Of a stretch of 64,000 nt of DNA, positions 46,571 to 54,889 are shown in pieces. The stretch is from positions 248,001 to 312,000 of the forward strand of contig CAWKOX010000009.1 in the NCBI GenBank assembly GCA_963851095.1. Reading direction: 5' to 3'. The notes under the pieces were generated by a model. That model saw only the letters and a list, made by a program, of their open reading frames with translations. It was not told the origin of the DNA and made no database searches. Position 1 is the first letter of the stretch. Every line of letters starts with the position of its first letter. Source of the stretch: Oleispira sp963851095 (GTDB lineage Bacteria; Pseudomonadota; Gammaproteobacteria; Pseudomonadales; Oceanobacteraceae). The translations under genes and the position numbers were made by a program.

Positions 46571-46649
46571 AATTAAGCTAAGCTTAAACTTAATACTTAC
46601 TCGCTCATAAACTCAACGCTAATTAATAAAAACCACAAAGGATAAAAGC

Positions 46650-47573
46650 ATGATGATGAAAACCTTAGCACTATCGGCGAGCTTGCTAGCAGCAAGTTTC
46701 AGCCATGCAAACGAATGTGAAACAGTACGTTTTGCCGATGTTGGCTGGACGGATATTACTGCGACGACCGCACTATCTTCTGTTGTTTTAGAAAGTATTG
46801 GTTATAAAACAAAGACTCAAGTTTTATCCGTACCGATTACTTATAAATCGTTAGAAAATAAAGACATTGATGTGTTTCTGGGTAACTGGATGCCAACAAT
46901 GGAAGCCGACATCAAGCCTTATCTTGAAAATGGTTCTGTAGAAAGCATTAAGAAAAACTTAGAAGGCGCTAAATATACCCTAGCCGTTCCTAAAGCGGTT
47001 TATGATGCGGGCGTTAAAACATTCGCTGATATCGCTAAGTTTGCCGATAAATTTGATAACCGCATTTACGGTATTGAACCCGGTAACGATGGCAACCGCT
47101 TGATTCAATCAATGATCGATCAAGATGCATTCGGCTTAAAAGGATTTGATGTTATCGAATCGAGTGAAGCAGGTATGTTATCGCAAGTTAAGCGCCAGAC
47201 TCGTCGTAATAAGTGGATTGTTTTCTTAGGTTGGGAACCACATCCAATGAACTCAAATTTTGAATTGGCCTACCTAGAAGGCGGCGATGATTTTTTTGGC
47301 CCTAATTTAGGCGGCGCAAATATTCATACTAACGTTCGTAAAAACTACACCGCAGAATGTAAGAATGTTGGCCAGTTTCTGAATAACCTAACGTTTACGT
47401 TAGAGATGGAAAATGAAGTGATGGCGGCTATTTTAGATGCGGGTAAGAAGCCAAACGTTGCAGCAAAAGAGTGGATCAAAAAGAATCCTACAATTTTGGA
47501 TGCTTGGTTAAAAGACGTAACCACACTAGACGGTAAACCTGCATTAGCTGCTGCTAGCGCTGTCTTGAAATAG
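46650..47573 (+). CDS. choX: Choline ABC transporter substrate-binding protein ChoX
   Basis: A periplasmic solute-binding protein of the OpuAC/ProX class. The signal peptide (MMMKTLALSASLLAASFSHA) is cleaved before NECE. The mature part shows the aromatic and acidic ligand-pocket segments (FADVGWTDITATTAL, FLGNWMPTME, IEPGNDGNR, FLGWEPHPMN), the ChoX arrangement for choline's quaternary amine. Preceded by an AAAGGA ribosome-binding site. It is followed by its permease and ATPase and sits right behind betA, so the uptake and oxidation genes form one module. Confidence 0.95.
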   Translation: MMMKTLALSASLLAASFSHANECETVRFADVGWTDITATTALSSVVLESIGYKTKTQVLSVPITYKSLENKDIDVFLGNWMPTMEADIKPYLENGSVESIKKNLEGAKYTLAVPKAVYDAGVKTFADIAKFADKFDNRIYGIEPGNDGNRLIQSMIDQDAFGLKGFDVIESSEAGMLSQVKRQTRRNKWIVFLGWEPHPMNSNFELAYLEGGDDFFGPNLGGANIHTNVRKNYTAECKNVGQFLNNLTFTLEMENEVMAAILDAGKKPNVAAKEWIKKNPTILDAWLKDVTTLDGKPALAAASAVLK

Positions 47574-47637
47574 ATACCACCTTAGTCGGTAATCTGAAGT
47601 AACGACAGTCAAAGCAACATTCATCACACAAAGAGGC

Positions 47638-47661
47638 TGCGAGTAGTAATAACTGCTCGCA
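47638..47661 (+). repeat. Stem-loop between choX and choW
   Basis: TGCGAG at 47638-47643 can pair with CTCGCA at 47656-47661. There is no T-run, so it is probably not a full terminator. Stem-loops after binding-protein genes often protect the upstream mRNA and raise its level. This one sits where that would help. Confidence 0.45.
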
Positions 47662-47673
47662 ACAAGAAATTTC

Positions 47674-48501
47674 ATGGAACAGTTTAAATTACCGCTGGGT
47701 AATTACATCGAAACATTTGTCGACTGGTTAGTTGATAATGGCGCATCATTCTTTGATGCCATATCTGAATCACTAGAATGGCTGATTAGCTTATTCACTA
47801 ATGCACTACTCTGGCTAAACCCAATAGCGTTTATTGCCATAGTCGTCGCCATCGCTTTGTACTTTCGACGTTCCGTGGGATTGGCAATTTATGCCGTTGT
47901 GTCATTAACCCTAATCTGGAATTTAGGTTATTGGGTTGAGACCATGCAGACCCTTGCATTGGTTTTGTATGCCGCGTTTTTCTGTATGTTGATTGGATTA
48001 CCGATTGGTATTTATGCGGCGCATCACGCTAATTTTTATAAAGCGTTGCAGCCCGTTTTAGATCTTATGCAAACAGTTCCTACCTTTGTATACCTAATAC
48101 CTACCCTAACTCTTTTTGGTTTAGGCGTTGTGCCAGGATTAATTTCTACTATTATTTTTGCGATTGCTGCGCCGATACGTTTAACGTATTTAGGCATTTC
48201 AGAAGTGCCTCAAGATATTCTTGAAGCGGGGCGATCATTTGGTGCGACCAAGCGCCAAATATTATTCCGTATAGAATTGCCTGCTGCAGCAACCAGCATC
48301 GCTGCTGGTGTAACGCAATGCATTATGTTGTCGTTATCAATGGTCGTAATTGCCGCATTAGTAGGAGCCGATGGTTTAGGTAAGCCCGTAGTACGAGCTC
48401 TAAATACCGTGGATATTGCCAGTGGCTTTGAGGCGGGTTTAGCCATTGTATTGTTAGCCATTTTACTTGATCGTATTTTTAAAGCGGAGCAAGCAAAATG
48501 A
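47674..48501 (+). CDS. choW: Choline ABC transporter permease ChoW
   Basis: A 275-residue permease of the ProW/OpuAB class with about six membrane helices. The ABC-coupling (EAA) loop is visible as LGISEVPQDILEAGRSFGATKRQILFRIELP. The hydrophilic N-terminus (MEQFKLPLGNYIETFVDWLV) is typical of ChoW. Its last 4 bp overlap the choV start (ATGA). Confidence 0.95.
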   Translation: MEQFKLPLGNYIETFVDWLVDNGASFFDAISESLEWLISLFTNALLWLNPIAFIAIVVAIALYFRRSVGLAIYAVVSLTLIWNLGYWVETMQTLALVLYAAFFCMLIGLPIGIYAAHHANFYKALQPVLDLMQTVPTFVYLIPTLTLFGLGVVPGLISTIIFAIAAPIRLTYLGISEVPQDILEAGRSFGATKRQILFRIELPAAATSIAAGVTQCIMLSLSMVVIAALVGADGLGKPVVRALNTVDIASGFEAGLAIVLLAILLDRIFKAEQAK

Positions 48502-49706
48502 TTAATATTAAAAATCTAGATGTCATTTTTGGTGAGCAACCAGAGCGTGCTTTACCGCTATTAGATCAAGGACAAGAACGCGAAGAAATTCGCAATAATA
48601 CCGGTTTAGTCGTAGGTGTTAATAATGCAAACTTGCAAATTAAAAAAGGTGAGATTTGTGTATTGATGGGGCTGTCAGGGTCTGGGAAATCCAGCTTGTT
48701 ACGCTGCATTAATGGCTTAAATGATACGACTCGTGGTTCGATCGAAATTGACCATGAAGGTGAAGTTATTGATTTAGTCAATGCCGACGCCGATACCTTA
48801 AGAGCCGTTCGTACAAAACGTATGTCGATGGTTTTTCAAAAGTTCGCATTGATGCCTTGGTTAACAGTGGCGCAAAATGTTGCGATGCCACTTGAACTGC
48901 AAGGCTTAGATAAAAAAGAAATCAAGCAACGTGTTGATACTCAGCTTGAGCTTGTTGGTTTACAGCAATGGGCAAAGCTAAAGCCGAGTGAGTTGTCGGG
49001 TGGCATGCAACAGCGCGTTGGTTTAGCTCGTGCGTTAGTGACTGAGTCCGATATTTTATTGATGGACGAGCCATTCTCGGCTTTAGATCCCTTGATTAGA
49101 ACTCAACTTCAAGATGAATTAATTCAGCTGCAAGAAAAACTTAATAAAACCATTATTTTTGTAAGCCATGATTTAGATGAGGCCCTTAAATTAGGGACGA
49201 ATATTGCAATCATGAAAGATGGTGAGATTGTTCAACAGGGCAAGCCAGATAGTATTGTATTAAATCCTGTGAATGATTATGTGAAGCAATTCGTGGCGCA
49301 CACTAATCCGATTCACGTATTAAAAGCTAAATCAATTATGCGACCGATCAGTGACATGACGTTCACTGATAGAGGTTACTGTTTGAGTAAGCGACATGAT
49401 TATTGGTTGAGCGCAAACCAGCAGCAAGTTTATTACCGAGGAGCAGAATTCTCTCCTCAAATGTGGCAAAACGGCCAAGACATTGTTAAGTTAACTGCAG
49501 CGCCTACGTGCGTTGCTGCAGATACTGGCATGCAAGACGTAATGGAAATTCGCTACCATACTGATCACGCAGTCTTCATTATGAAAGATCTTGATGAAGA
49601 TTTAGATGATGCTGAGAAGGTTCATGGTGACGAAAAAATTCAAGGAGTCATTGGTGATAAGGAACTGTATCACACCTTGTTAGGTAAAATGATGTTAGAA
49701 GATTAA
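48498..49706 (+). CDS. choV: Choline ABC transporter ATP-binding protein ChoV
   Basis: A 402-residue ATPase. Walker A is GLSGSGKSSLLR, the signature is LSGGMQQRVGLARAL, Walker B is ILLMDEPFSALD and the switch His is in IFVSHDLDEA. A C-terminal region (about 270-400) resembles a degenerate CBS-type regulatory part, ending GVIGDKELYHTLLG, with a charged insert (DLDEDLDDAEKVHG). Coupled to choW. Last gene of the transporter operon proper; a porin gene follows after 77 bp. Confidence 0.95.
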   Translation: MINIKNLDVIFGEQPERALPLLDQGQEREEIRNNTGLVVGVNNANLQIKKGEICVLMGLSGSGKSSLLRCINGLNDTTRGSIEIDHEGEVIDLVNADADTLRAVRTKRMSMVFQKFALMPWLTVAQNVAMPLELQGLDKKEIKQRVDTQLELVGLQQWAKLKPSELSGGMQQRVGLARALVTESDILLMDEPFSALDPLIRTQLQDELIQLQEKLNKTIIFVSHDLDEALKLGTNIAIMKDGEIVQQGKPDSIVLNPVNDYVKQFVAHTNPIHVLKAKSIMRPISDMTFTDRGYCLSKRHDYWLSANQQQVYYRGAEFSPQMWQNGQDIVKLTAAPTCVAADTGMQDVMEIRYHTDHAVFIMKDLDEDLDDAEKVHGDEKIQGVIGDKELYHTLLGKMMLED

Positions 49707-49783
49707 TGTGATTGAATGAGCTGGCAGAAATATTTTTACTATTTTTGTTAATTATTATAAGAAAGAGAGAAAGGAAAATCATA

Positions 49784-50866
49784 ATGAAAAAATCTTTATT
49801 AGCGTTGGCTATTGCCGCTTCAGTAGCGGCTCCTGCTTCTGCTTCGACAGCAATCTCTGGTGGTATTTGGTTGAATCATCAGATAGTCACAGAAGATGAA
49901 AGCGGCACGGCTTCAGATCGCGAACCGCAGACTCTGGGTACTGTAAATAGTGAAGCATTAATCTTATATGTTGATCATCAGCAAGATGATACTGATTGGC
50001 AGCTTTCTGCTGAGTGGCGCACTGGCCCAGGTTCTTTTAGTGATGCTGGCAATAACTCAACAGGGGATACCTCAGGCTTCCATAAATTATGGATCGGCTA
50101 TAATTTTTCAGAAGATCGACAGTTAGTTATTGGTAAATCACAGGTTCCATTTGGCTTTGGCACCATCAACTTCTGGCCTGGAGATATGGGTTTAGGTGGC
50201 TATGGCGACCAGCTAGATGTCGGTGTAAAGTTCAGCGATAAACAAGATGCTATTAGCTATGATTTAGCTTGGTATATATCTGATGATTTTGGTGCGGCCA
50301 GTACTGATACTATGGATGATAATGGCCACTGGGGTTCTTCTACGACTTATCGTAAAGTGAATACGGCTGTTGCAAATATTGGTTATGACTTATCAGCAAG
50401 CTCAACGGTTGGTTTTTCGTATCAGAAAGGTGAGCTACAGGATTTAACGACGACTCAGCCCGATACTGATTCTACATTCGGTGGTCATGATGCTTGGGAT
50501 GTTTGGTATACCGGTACTTATGGCAACCTAGGTGTGATGGCTCAGGTTATGGGTACGCAACGTGATGGTTTGGATAAAATAGGCGCTGGTGCCGATGAAG
50601 TTAAAACATTGCGTCAGTCTTTGAGCCTTTCATATGCAACAGGTCCATTCAATTATTATGTTGAATATACCGGAGTAGCAACGGATACGAAGGGCAATAA
50701 AGCGAATGACCTAGTGGCTTTTGCTCCGGGTGTTAGTTATAACTATGGCCCAGGTTGGATGTATGCTGAATATGTTACCGCGAATAAAGACGTAAATGCG
50801 AATGGTGATATTGGTGCAGATGATAAATTTTCTGCGATGTACCTAACAATTGATTATTACTTCTGA
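49784..50866 (+). CDS. Outer-membrane beta-barrel porin
   Basis: A 360-residue exported protein. I start at ATG 49784 (MKKSLLALAIAASVAAPASA), a textbook signal peptide with AAAGGA ahead; the frame from 49712 adds a hydrophobic tail and is rejected. The mature protein is all beta strand with alternating polar and aromatic residues (WIGYNFSEDRQLVIGKSQVPFG split over strands) and ends in YLTIDYYF with terminal Phe. It looks like a phosphate- or carbohydrate-selective-porin-like barrel. Following the choline transporter and ending at a strong terminator, it may serve quaternary-amine uptake; that is inference. Confidence 0.82.
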   Translation: MKKSLLALAIAASVAAPASASTAISGGIWLNHQIVTEDESGTASDREPQTLGTVNSEALILYVDHQQDDTDWQLSAEWRTGPGSFSDAGNNSTGDTSGFHKLWIGYNFSEDRQLVIGKSQVPFGFGTINFWPGDMGLGGYGDQLDVGVKFSDKQDAISYDLAWYISDDFGAASTDTMDDNGHWGSSTTYRKVNTAVANIGYDLSASSTVGFSYQKGELQDLTTTQPDTDSTFGGHDAWDVWYTGTYGNLGVMAQVMGTQRDGLDKIGAGADEVKTLRQSLSLSYATGPFNYYVEYTGVATDTKGNKANDLVAFAPGVSYNYGPGWMYAEYVTANKDVNANGDIGADDKFSAMYLTIDYYF

Positions 50867-50893
50867 TTTTAAACTCAGACATAATTAATTAAT

Positions 50894-50935
50894 AAAAAAA
50901 TACCCGCAAGGCTTTCGCTATGCGGGTATTTTTTT
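50894..50935. terminator. Bidirectional terminator after the porin
   Basis: A long stem (50894-50907 with 50921-50935, core TACCCGCA/TGCGGGTA) has A and T runs at the feet. It ends the choline/porin transcript and the convergent small membrane protein gene. Confidence 0.92.
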
Positions 50936-50968
50936 GTCTGCTGTTTATCTACTAATAAGTCAGTGTGC

Positions 50969-51364
50969 TTATTTTCTGTATTGAAGCCAAGCGTAGAAGA
51001 ACATTAAACCAAACAATAAATCGTTGATGCCGTAAATAACCAAAAAGATAGTCGTTACGATTGACTCATTCCACATCACTGCAATGTCTGGCTTCATGAC
51101 AAACCAGAAGTACAACGCGGTGCCTACGTAAACCATCTTCTCAATAAAGAATACAAAGATTAAGCGCGAAGCTCTTGGGTGCTCAGTTGAAACAGAGATA
51201 TACGCCATGCCCCATAAAATAATCATACCTAAACCGAAGTGGCTGAATATCTGTGGATAGTATTGGGTGAGCAGCTCATTTTGAAAGCCTAGAGAAAAGC
51301 CAAGAACACCGAAGATGTTGATTAGGCCTGCCATTACAAAACCAAACGTTAAGTATTGCTTCAT
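50969..51364 (-). CDS. Four-helix integral membrane protein, unknown function
   Basis: A 131-residue hydrophobic protein with four predicted membrane helices (starting MKQYLTFGFVMAGLINIFG, and later LIFVFFIEKMVYVGTALYF). No motif or family recognised. It lies between the porin terminator and the htpX-like gene and starts cleanly at ATG 51364. Single-gene transcript is likely. Confidence 0.75.
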   Translation of the reverse strand: MKQYLTFGFVMAGLINIFGVLGFSLGFQNELLTQYYPQIFSHFGLGMIILWGMAYISVSTEHPRASRLIFVFFIEKMVYVGTALYFWFVMKPDIAVMWNESIVTTIFLVIYGINDLLFGLMFFYAWLQYRK

Positions 51365-51480
51365 AAAAATAATTCCGTCGTCATGTCATTGTGTGGGATT
51401 AAACGTTGGCAGCATTCTATCAGTGGTTGCGGCTTTGCTCCATGGTGAGAAGCCGCTATTCGATTAAAAAGAGTTTTTCT

Positions 51481-51506
51481 TAAACGGATATTCAGCTATC
51501 CGTTTA
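51481..51506 (-). terminator. Probable terminator after the htpX-like gene
   Basis: A perfect 10-bp stem TAAACGGATA/TATCCGTTTA (51481-51490, 51497-51506). On the minus strand it is followed after several bases by a T-rich stretch (CTTTTT), which is weaker than usual. Confidence 0.55.
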
Positions 51507-51509
51507 ACC

Positions 51510-53552
51510 TCAGTCAAACAAGTCTGGAGTAGGACACTCTAAGATGGCCCCGATAGTTTGCACTAACTCACGCTCAGCAGCTTTTACGCCGTTTACTTGA
51601 ATACCCGCAGCTAAGGCTTTCATTACCCGCCCTTTTACGTGGGGGAACGCCTCAGTCAGTGTATCGAGGGCAATATTAAAGGTTTTGAAAGAAGAGGTTC
51701 TTGCTTGCAGTTGTATATCGTCAAATCCACCCGTATTGGCCGCTACTGCAAAGCTCTTCATAGCGCCTTCTAATGTTTCATTGCCATGATTGGCAACAAA
51801 CGATAGAACGGTTTCAATGTCGGTAAGAATCTTTTTAGCATTACCGTGCTTCGCTTTCACCGCTTTGGCTTTGTTGAACGTTGGGTTCAAATATTGAAGA
51901 ATCATGCGGTACAAGCACCATTCGAATAAATCGATCTTGCCATCGGCTTGCACGAGCTTGACCAGCAGCTGTTTAAAATCGGTATATTGATCTTCTGAAA
52001 GTAGCTTGAGTGCTGGGATGGCCTTATCGATCATAGGTAAGCGCTTACTCTCGTCGAGCAGTACTACTAATGGGATGAGTTGATTGACCGACTGGTATAA
52101 ACCCTCGCCACAAAATTGCTTGATCAGGTCGAGTTGCTGGTCATACACAAGCGACGTATTCGGTGCGAGTAAAAGGGTATAGCACAAGGCTCTCGCATTC
52201 ATAGGGTCATGAGCTGTTGCCGTTAACGTTGCTTCCACATCGATACGGTTGGTTTCTTGATCACCTAATTGCCGGCCACTTGATGGTTGGTCAAGCGTGC
52301 TATCAGATGCTGAGTTAGCAGGTGTTGAATTAGCAGGGGCTGGATAGTCAATTGCAGCACTTACGGCAGCGGCAACACCGGTGAGTAAATCTTCTGTGCT
52401 TAACGTACTTTTAGGCGCCAGCTGAGGTGATTCATCGTAGGCTTGCTTTAAGGTTTGTGGTGCGACCCATTCTCCGTCCCAATGCTTATCAATGCGGCGA
52501 ATGCGCTCTTCTAGTTTTGGGTGGGTCGATAGAAATCCAAAACGCCCAGAAAAATGACTGTAAATGGCATTACTAAAAAAAGCATGGCTAAATTCTTCAC
52601 GGCGGCTGTGGCCAATGGCCGAGCCAACCCCACCATAACCAATGACCTTTAGGGCTTCGGCAATGGCTTGTGGATCGCGGGTAAATTGAACGGCACTGGC
52701 ATCAGCTAGGTATTCACGTTGGCGGCTAACGGCGGCTTGTATTAACTTTCCAAAAAATACGCCACTGTAACCCAGTATCATAAAACCTAAGCCGACTAAA
52801 AAGAGAGGAACTCCGCCTTCTTTCTTGCTTGAGCTGTTAGAAAAGATTGTGGTTTGTGAGCGCCCGCGGCTATAGATACTATGACGAGCGCCGGCATTCA
52901 AAATAATACGGCCCAGTAAACCGATGCATAAAATACCAAACAAAATTGCGATTAAGCGCATATTCATTCGCATATCACCGTTTAAAATATGGCTAAATTC
53001 ATGGCCGATAACCCCTTGCATTTGCAAGCGAGAGAGCTTGGTTAAACAGCCTTTGGTTACGCCAATAACGGCATCAGAGGGCTGAAAGCCTGCAGCAAAT
53101 GCATTGATTCCAATTTCATCATCGAGTAAATAGACTTGAGGAACAGGCATACCCGATGCAATGGCCATTTCTTCAACGATATTTAATAAACGTTTTTCGT
53201 AAAAATCATCGCTATCCGGGTGTAGCAAACGACCACCGAGTGTTTCGGCAATGGATGCGCCACCCCCACTCAGTTTTACAGCTTTATAAAAGTAAGCAAG
53301 GCCGACAAAACCACAAACGATCGCAGAAATAGTGAGCCATGAACGCCAAGACATATAGTGGAATATGTCGAGCAAGGAGGGGTCACGAATTGTTTTATTT
53401 CCTAGCTCAGGAAAAATATCTGGGTTGCCCCAAAGAAAGCCTGCGACCAATAAATTGGTCAAAAAAATAAGCGTGAATAACGCCAAGACAAATAAAACAA
53501 TTAACTGCCTTGTACGTTTTCGCGCTTGGTCTTGATGGCCAAAAAAATCCAT
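51510..53552 (-). CDS. M48-family membrane metalloprotease with long C-terminal extension (HtpX/YfgC-like)
   Basis: A 680-residue inner-membrane zinc protease. Two N-terminal helices (about 15-40 and 70-90) precede the peptidase domain. The zinc motif is HEFSH (His184, Glu185, His188), with a later ligand in REYLADASAVQF. Two more helices lie at about 200-220 and 245-265. After about residue 355 comes a roughly 325-residue cytoplasmic extension not found in classical HtpX (about 290 residues). The extension is helical, with no motif I recognise. The gene overlaps lemA by one base, and LemA-HtpX pairing is common in bacteria. Confidence 0.88.
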   Translation of the reverse strand: MDFFGHQDQARKRTRQLIVLFVLALFTLIFLTNLLVAGFLWGNPDIFPELGNKTIRDPSLLDIFHYMSWRSWLTISAIVCGFVGLAYFYKAVKLSGGGASIAETLGGRLLHPDSDDFYEKRLLNIVEEMAIASGMPVPQVYLLDDEIGINAFAAGFQPSDAVIGVTKGCLTKLSRLQMQGVIGHEFSHILNGDMRMNMRLIAILFGILCIGLLGRIILNAGARHSIYSRGRSQTTIFSNSSSKKEGGVPLFLVGLGFMILGYSGVFFGKLIQAAVSRQREYLADASAVQFTRDPQAIAEALKVIGYGGVGSAIGHSRREEFSHAFFSNAIYSHFSGRFGFLSTHPKLEERIRRIDKHWDGEWVAPQTLKQAYDESPQLAPKSTLSTEDLLTGVAAAVSAAIDYPAPANSTPANSASDSTLDQPSSGRQLGDQETNRIDVEATLTATAHDPMNARALCYTLLLAPNTSLVYDQQLDLIKQFCGEGLYQSVNQLIPLVVLLDESKRLPMIDKAIPALKLLSEDQYTDFKQLLVKLVQADGKIDLFEWCLYRMILQYLNPTFNKAKAVKAKHGNAKKILTDIETVLSFVANHGNETLEGAMKSFAVAANTGGFDDIQLQARTSSFKTFNIALDTLTEAFPHVKGRVMKALAAGIQVNGVKAAERELVQTIGAILECPTPDLFD

Positions 53553-54148
53553 TAAAAGCTAACCTTGGGGGCCGCTTGGATTTGAGCGCTGTCTTCAAAT
53601 TCTAACAGTGTTGCATCTTTGGTATGGCCAAATTTATTGGCAAAGAAAATGGGTGGAAATGATTGGCGGTACGTATTGTAAGTCGTGACGGCATCGTTAA
53701 AAGCTTGGCGAGCAAACGCGACTTTGTTTTCTGTACTGGTCAGCTCTTCAGTCAGTTGCATCATATTGGTATTGGCTTTTAGTTCTGGATAAGCTTCTAC
53801 CGTGACATTAAAGCGGCTCATTGCGCCGGCTAAGGCACCTTCGGCCCCTGCAAGTTTGCCCATTGCGGCAGCACTTGAAGGATTGCTCGCCACGGCTTTT
53901 AATCCTGCCATGGCTTCATTGCGGGCTTCAACAACCGCGGTTAATGTTTCTGACTCGTGCTTTAAATACGCTTTAGCCGTTTCTACTAAATTCGGAATTA
54001 AATCGTAGCGGCGCTTGAGCTGTACTTCGATCTGAGAGAAACCATTTTCGTAGCGATTTTTAAAGGCCACCAGATTATTATAAATACTGATGATATAAAA
54101 TATGAGCGCCGCAATAACGACGAGGGTAATAATTGTTGAAATTTCCAT
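53552..54148 (-). CDS. lemA: LemA-family protein
   Basis: A 198-residue protein with a single N-terminal membrane helix (STIITLVVIAALIFYIISIY) and a long helical domain (YNNLVAFKNRYENGFSQIEV, LKRRYDLIPNLVETAKAY, ENKVAFARQAFNDAV). These are standard LemA signatures. LemA proteins are often linked to M48 proteases; the precise role is uncertain. Its stop overlaps the protease start by one base, so translation is coupled. Confidence 0.94.
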   Translation of the reverse strand: MEISTIITLVVIAALIFYIISIYNNLVAFKNRYENGFSQIEVQLKRRYDLIPNLVETAKAYLKHESETLTAVVEARNEAMAGLKAVASNPSSAAAMGKLAGAEGALAGAMSRFNVTVEAYPELKANTNMMQLTEELTSTENKVAFARQAFNDAVTTYNTYRQSFPPIFFANKFGHTKDATLLEFEDSAQIQAAPKVSF

Positions 54149-54230
54149 TGTCTAATCCTTGTTAATGCATTCAGAAACTATTTGCTCTGTTGAGCTAAAT
54201 TAATTAATGTCAGGTTGTTCTTATGCCAGA

Positions 54231-54557
54231 CTATTTCTTATGCCATTGGCCGTTAGCATCTTTATAAAATTCGCCGGCTTTTAATTTCGCCGTGATTTTT
54301 TCTCCTGCGATCTTTTCAATACTTTTTAAATCAGTTTTTTGTTTAATCGCAATGCTCTGATATTTTTCTTTACGCTTGGCATTAATATCGGTCATTAATG
54401 TCTTGGCTTCTTCATTGCCTCTCGGCGTCATTTCTAAATAGCCGCTGGCGTTTTCGCCTAATAAGCCTTTGGCCTGTGCGTCATCTAATGAAAGAGCAAA
54501 CGATAGTTGGCTCATTAATAAAAGTGAGGCGGTCATGATTATCGATTTTAAAGTCAT
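54231..54557 (-). CDS. ydbL: YdbL-family (DUF1318) periplasmic protein
   Basis: A 108-residue exported protein. The signal peptide (MTLKSIIMTASLLLMSQLSFA) is followed by LSLDDAQAKGLLGENASGYLE and KTLMTDINAKRKEKYQSIA, the DUF1318 pattern. In E. coli YdbL works with YdbH and YnbE in moving lipids to the outer membrane, apparently as a modulator. The order ydbH-ynbE-ydbL is the same here. Confidence 0.92.
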   Translation of the reverse strand: MTLKSIIMTASLLLMSQLSFALSLDDAQAKGLLGENASGYLEMTPRGNEEAKTLMTDINAKRKEKYQSIAIKQKTDLKSIEKIAGEKITAKLKAGEFYKDANGQWHKK

Positions 54558-54642
54558 GTTGTATTCCTTGTCTGCGCTTAATTAATGTTAATCAAACCGG
54601 AGACATGATGCCGGCTGATTTAAAGATAAAAATATTTTGATA

Positions 54643-54819
54643 TTAGAAAAGATCGCTTTCTTCACTGAATAAGTCTTCTAATTCTTTTTCAACTTTTATA
54701 CGAACTTCGTGCTCGATTTTAACATTCAGGTTAATAGTAATAGGCTTGTCGGGGGCAGCCACTTTCACTGTACAGGCACTGGTGATCATTATCAGTGCTA
54801 ATAAGGAGATCTGTTTCAT
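54643..54819 (-). CDS. ynbE: YnbE-family lipoprotein
   Basis: A 58-residue lipoprotein with signal MKQISLLALIMITSACTV (lipid Cys16). The mature segment PDKPITINLNVKIEHEVRIK is close to E. coli YnbE (PITINMNVKIEHEI). In E. coli, YnbE is an outer-membrane partner that forms a bridge with the AsmA-like YdbH. The gene lies between ydbL and ydbH, with good spacing. Confidence 0.93.
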   Translation of the reverse strand: MKQISLLALIMITSACTVKVAAPDKPITINLNVKIEHEVRIKVEKELEDLFSEESDLF

Positions 54820-54889
54820 AGTATTTTCCAGTGATTAATATGAGTTAACGTTTTCTTTTATGCTGAATTTATTAATAGATACTTTTGCA

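Noticed and set aside
49712..49783. Upstream start for the porin
   Set aside because: It would add a 24-residue hydrophobic tail in front of a textbook signal peptide with its own ribosome-binding site at 49784.
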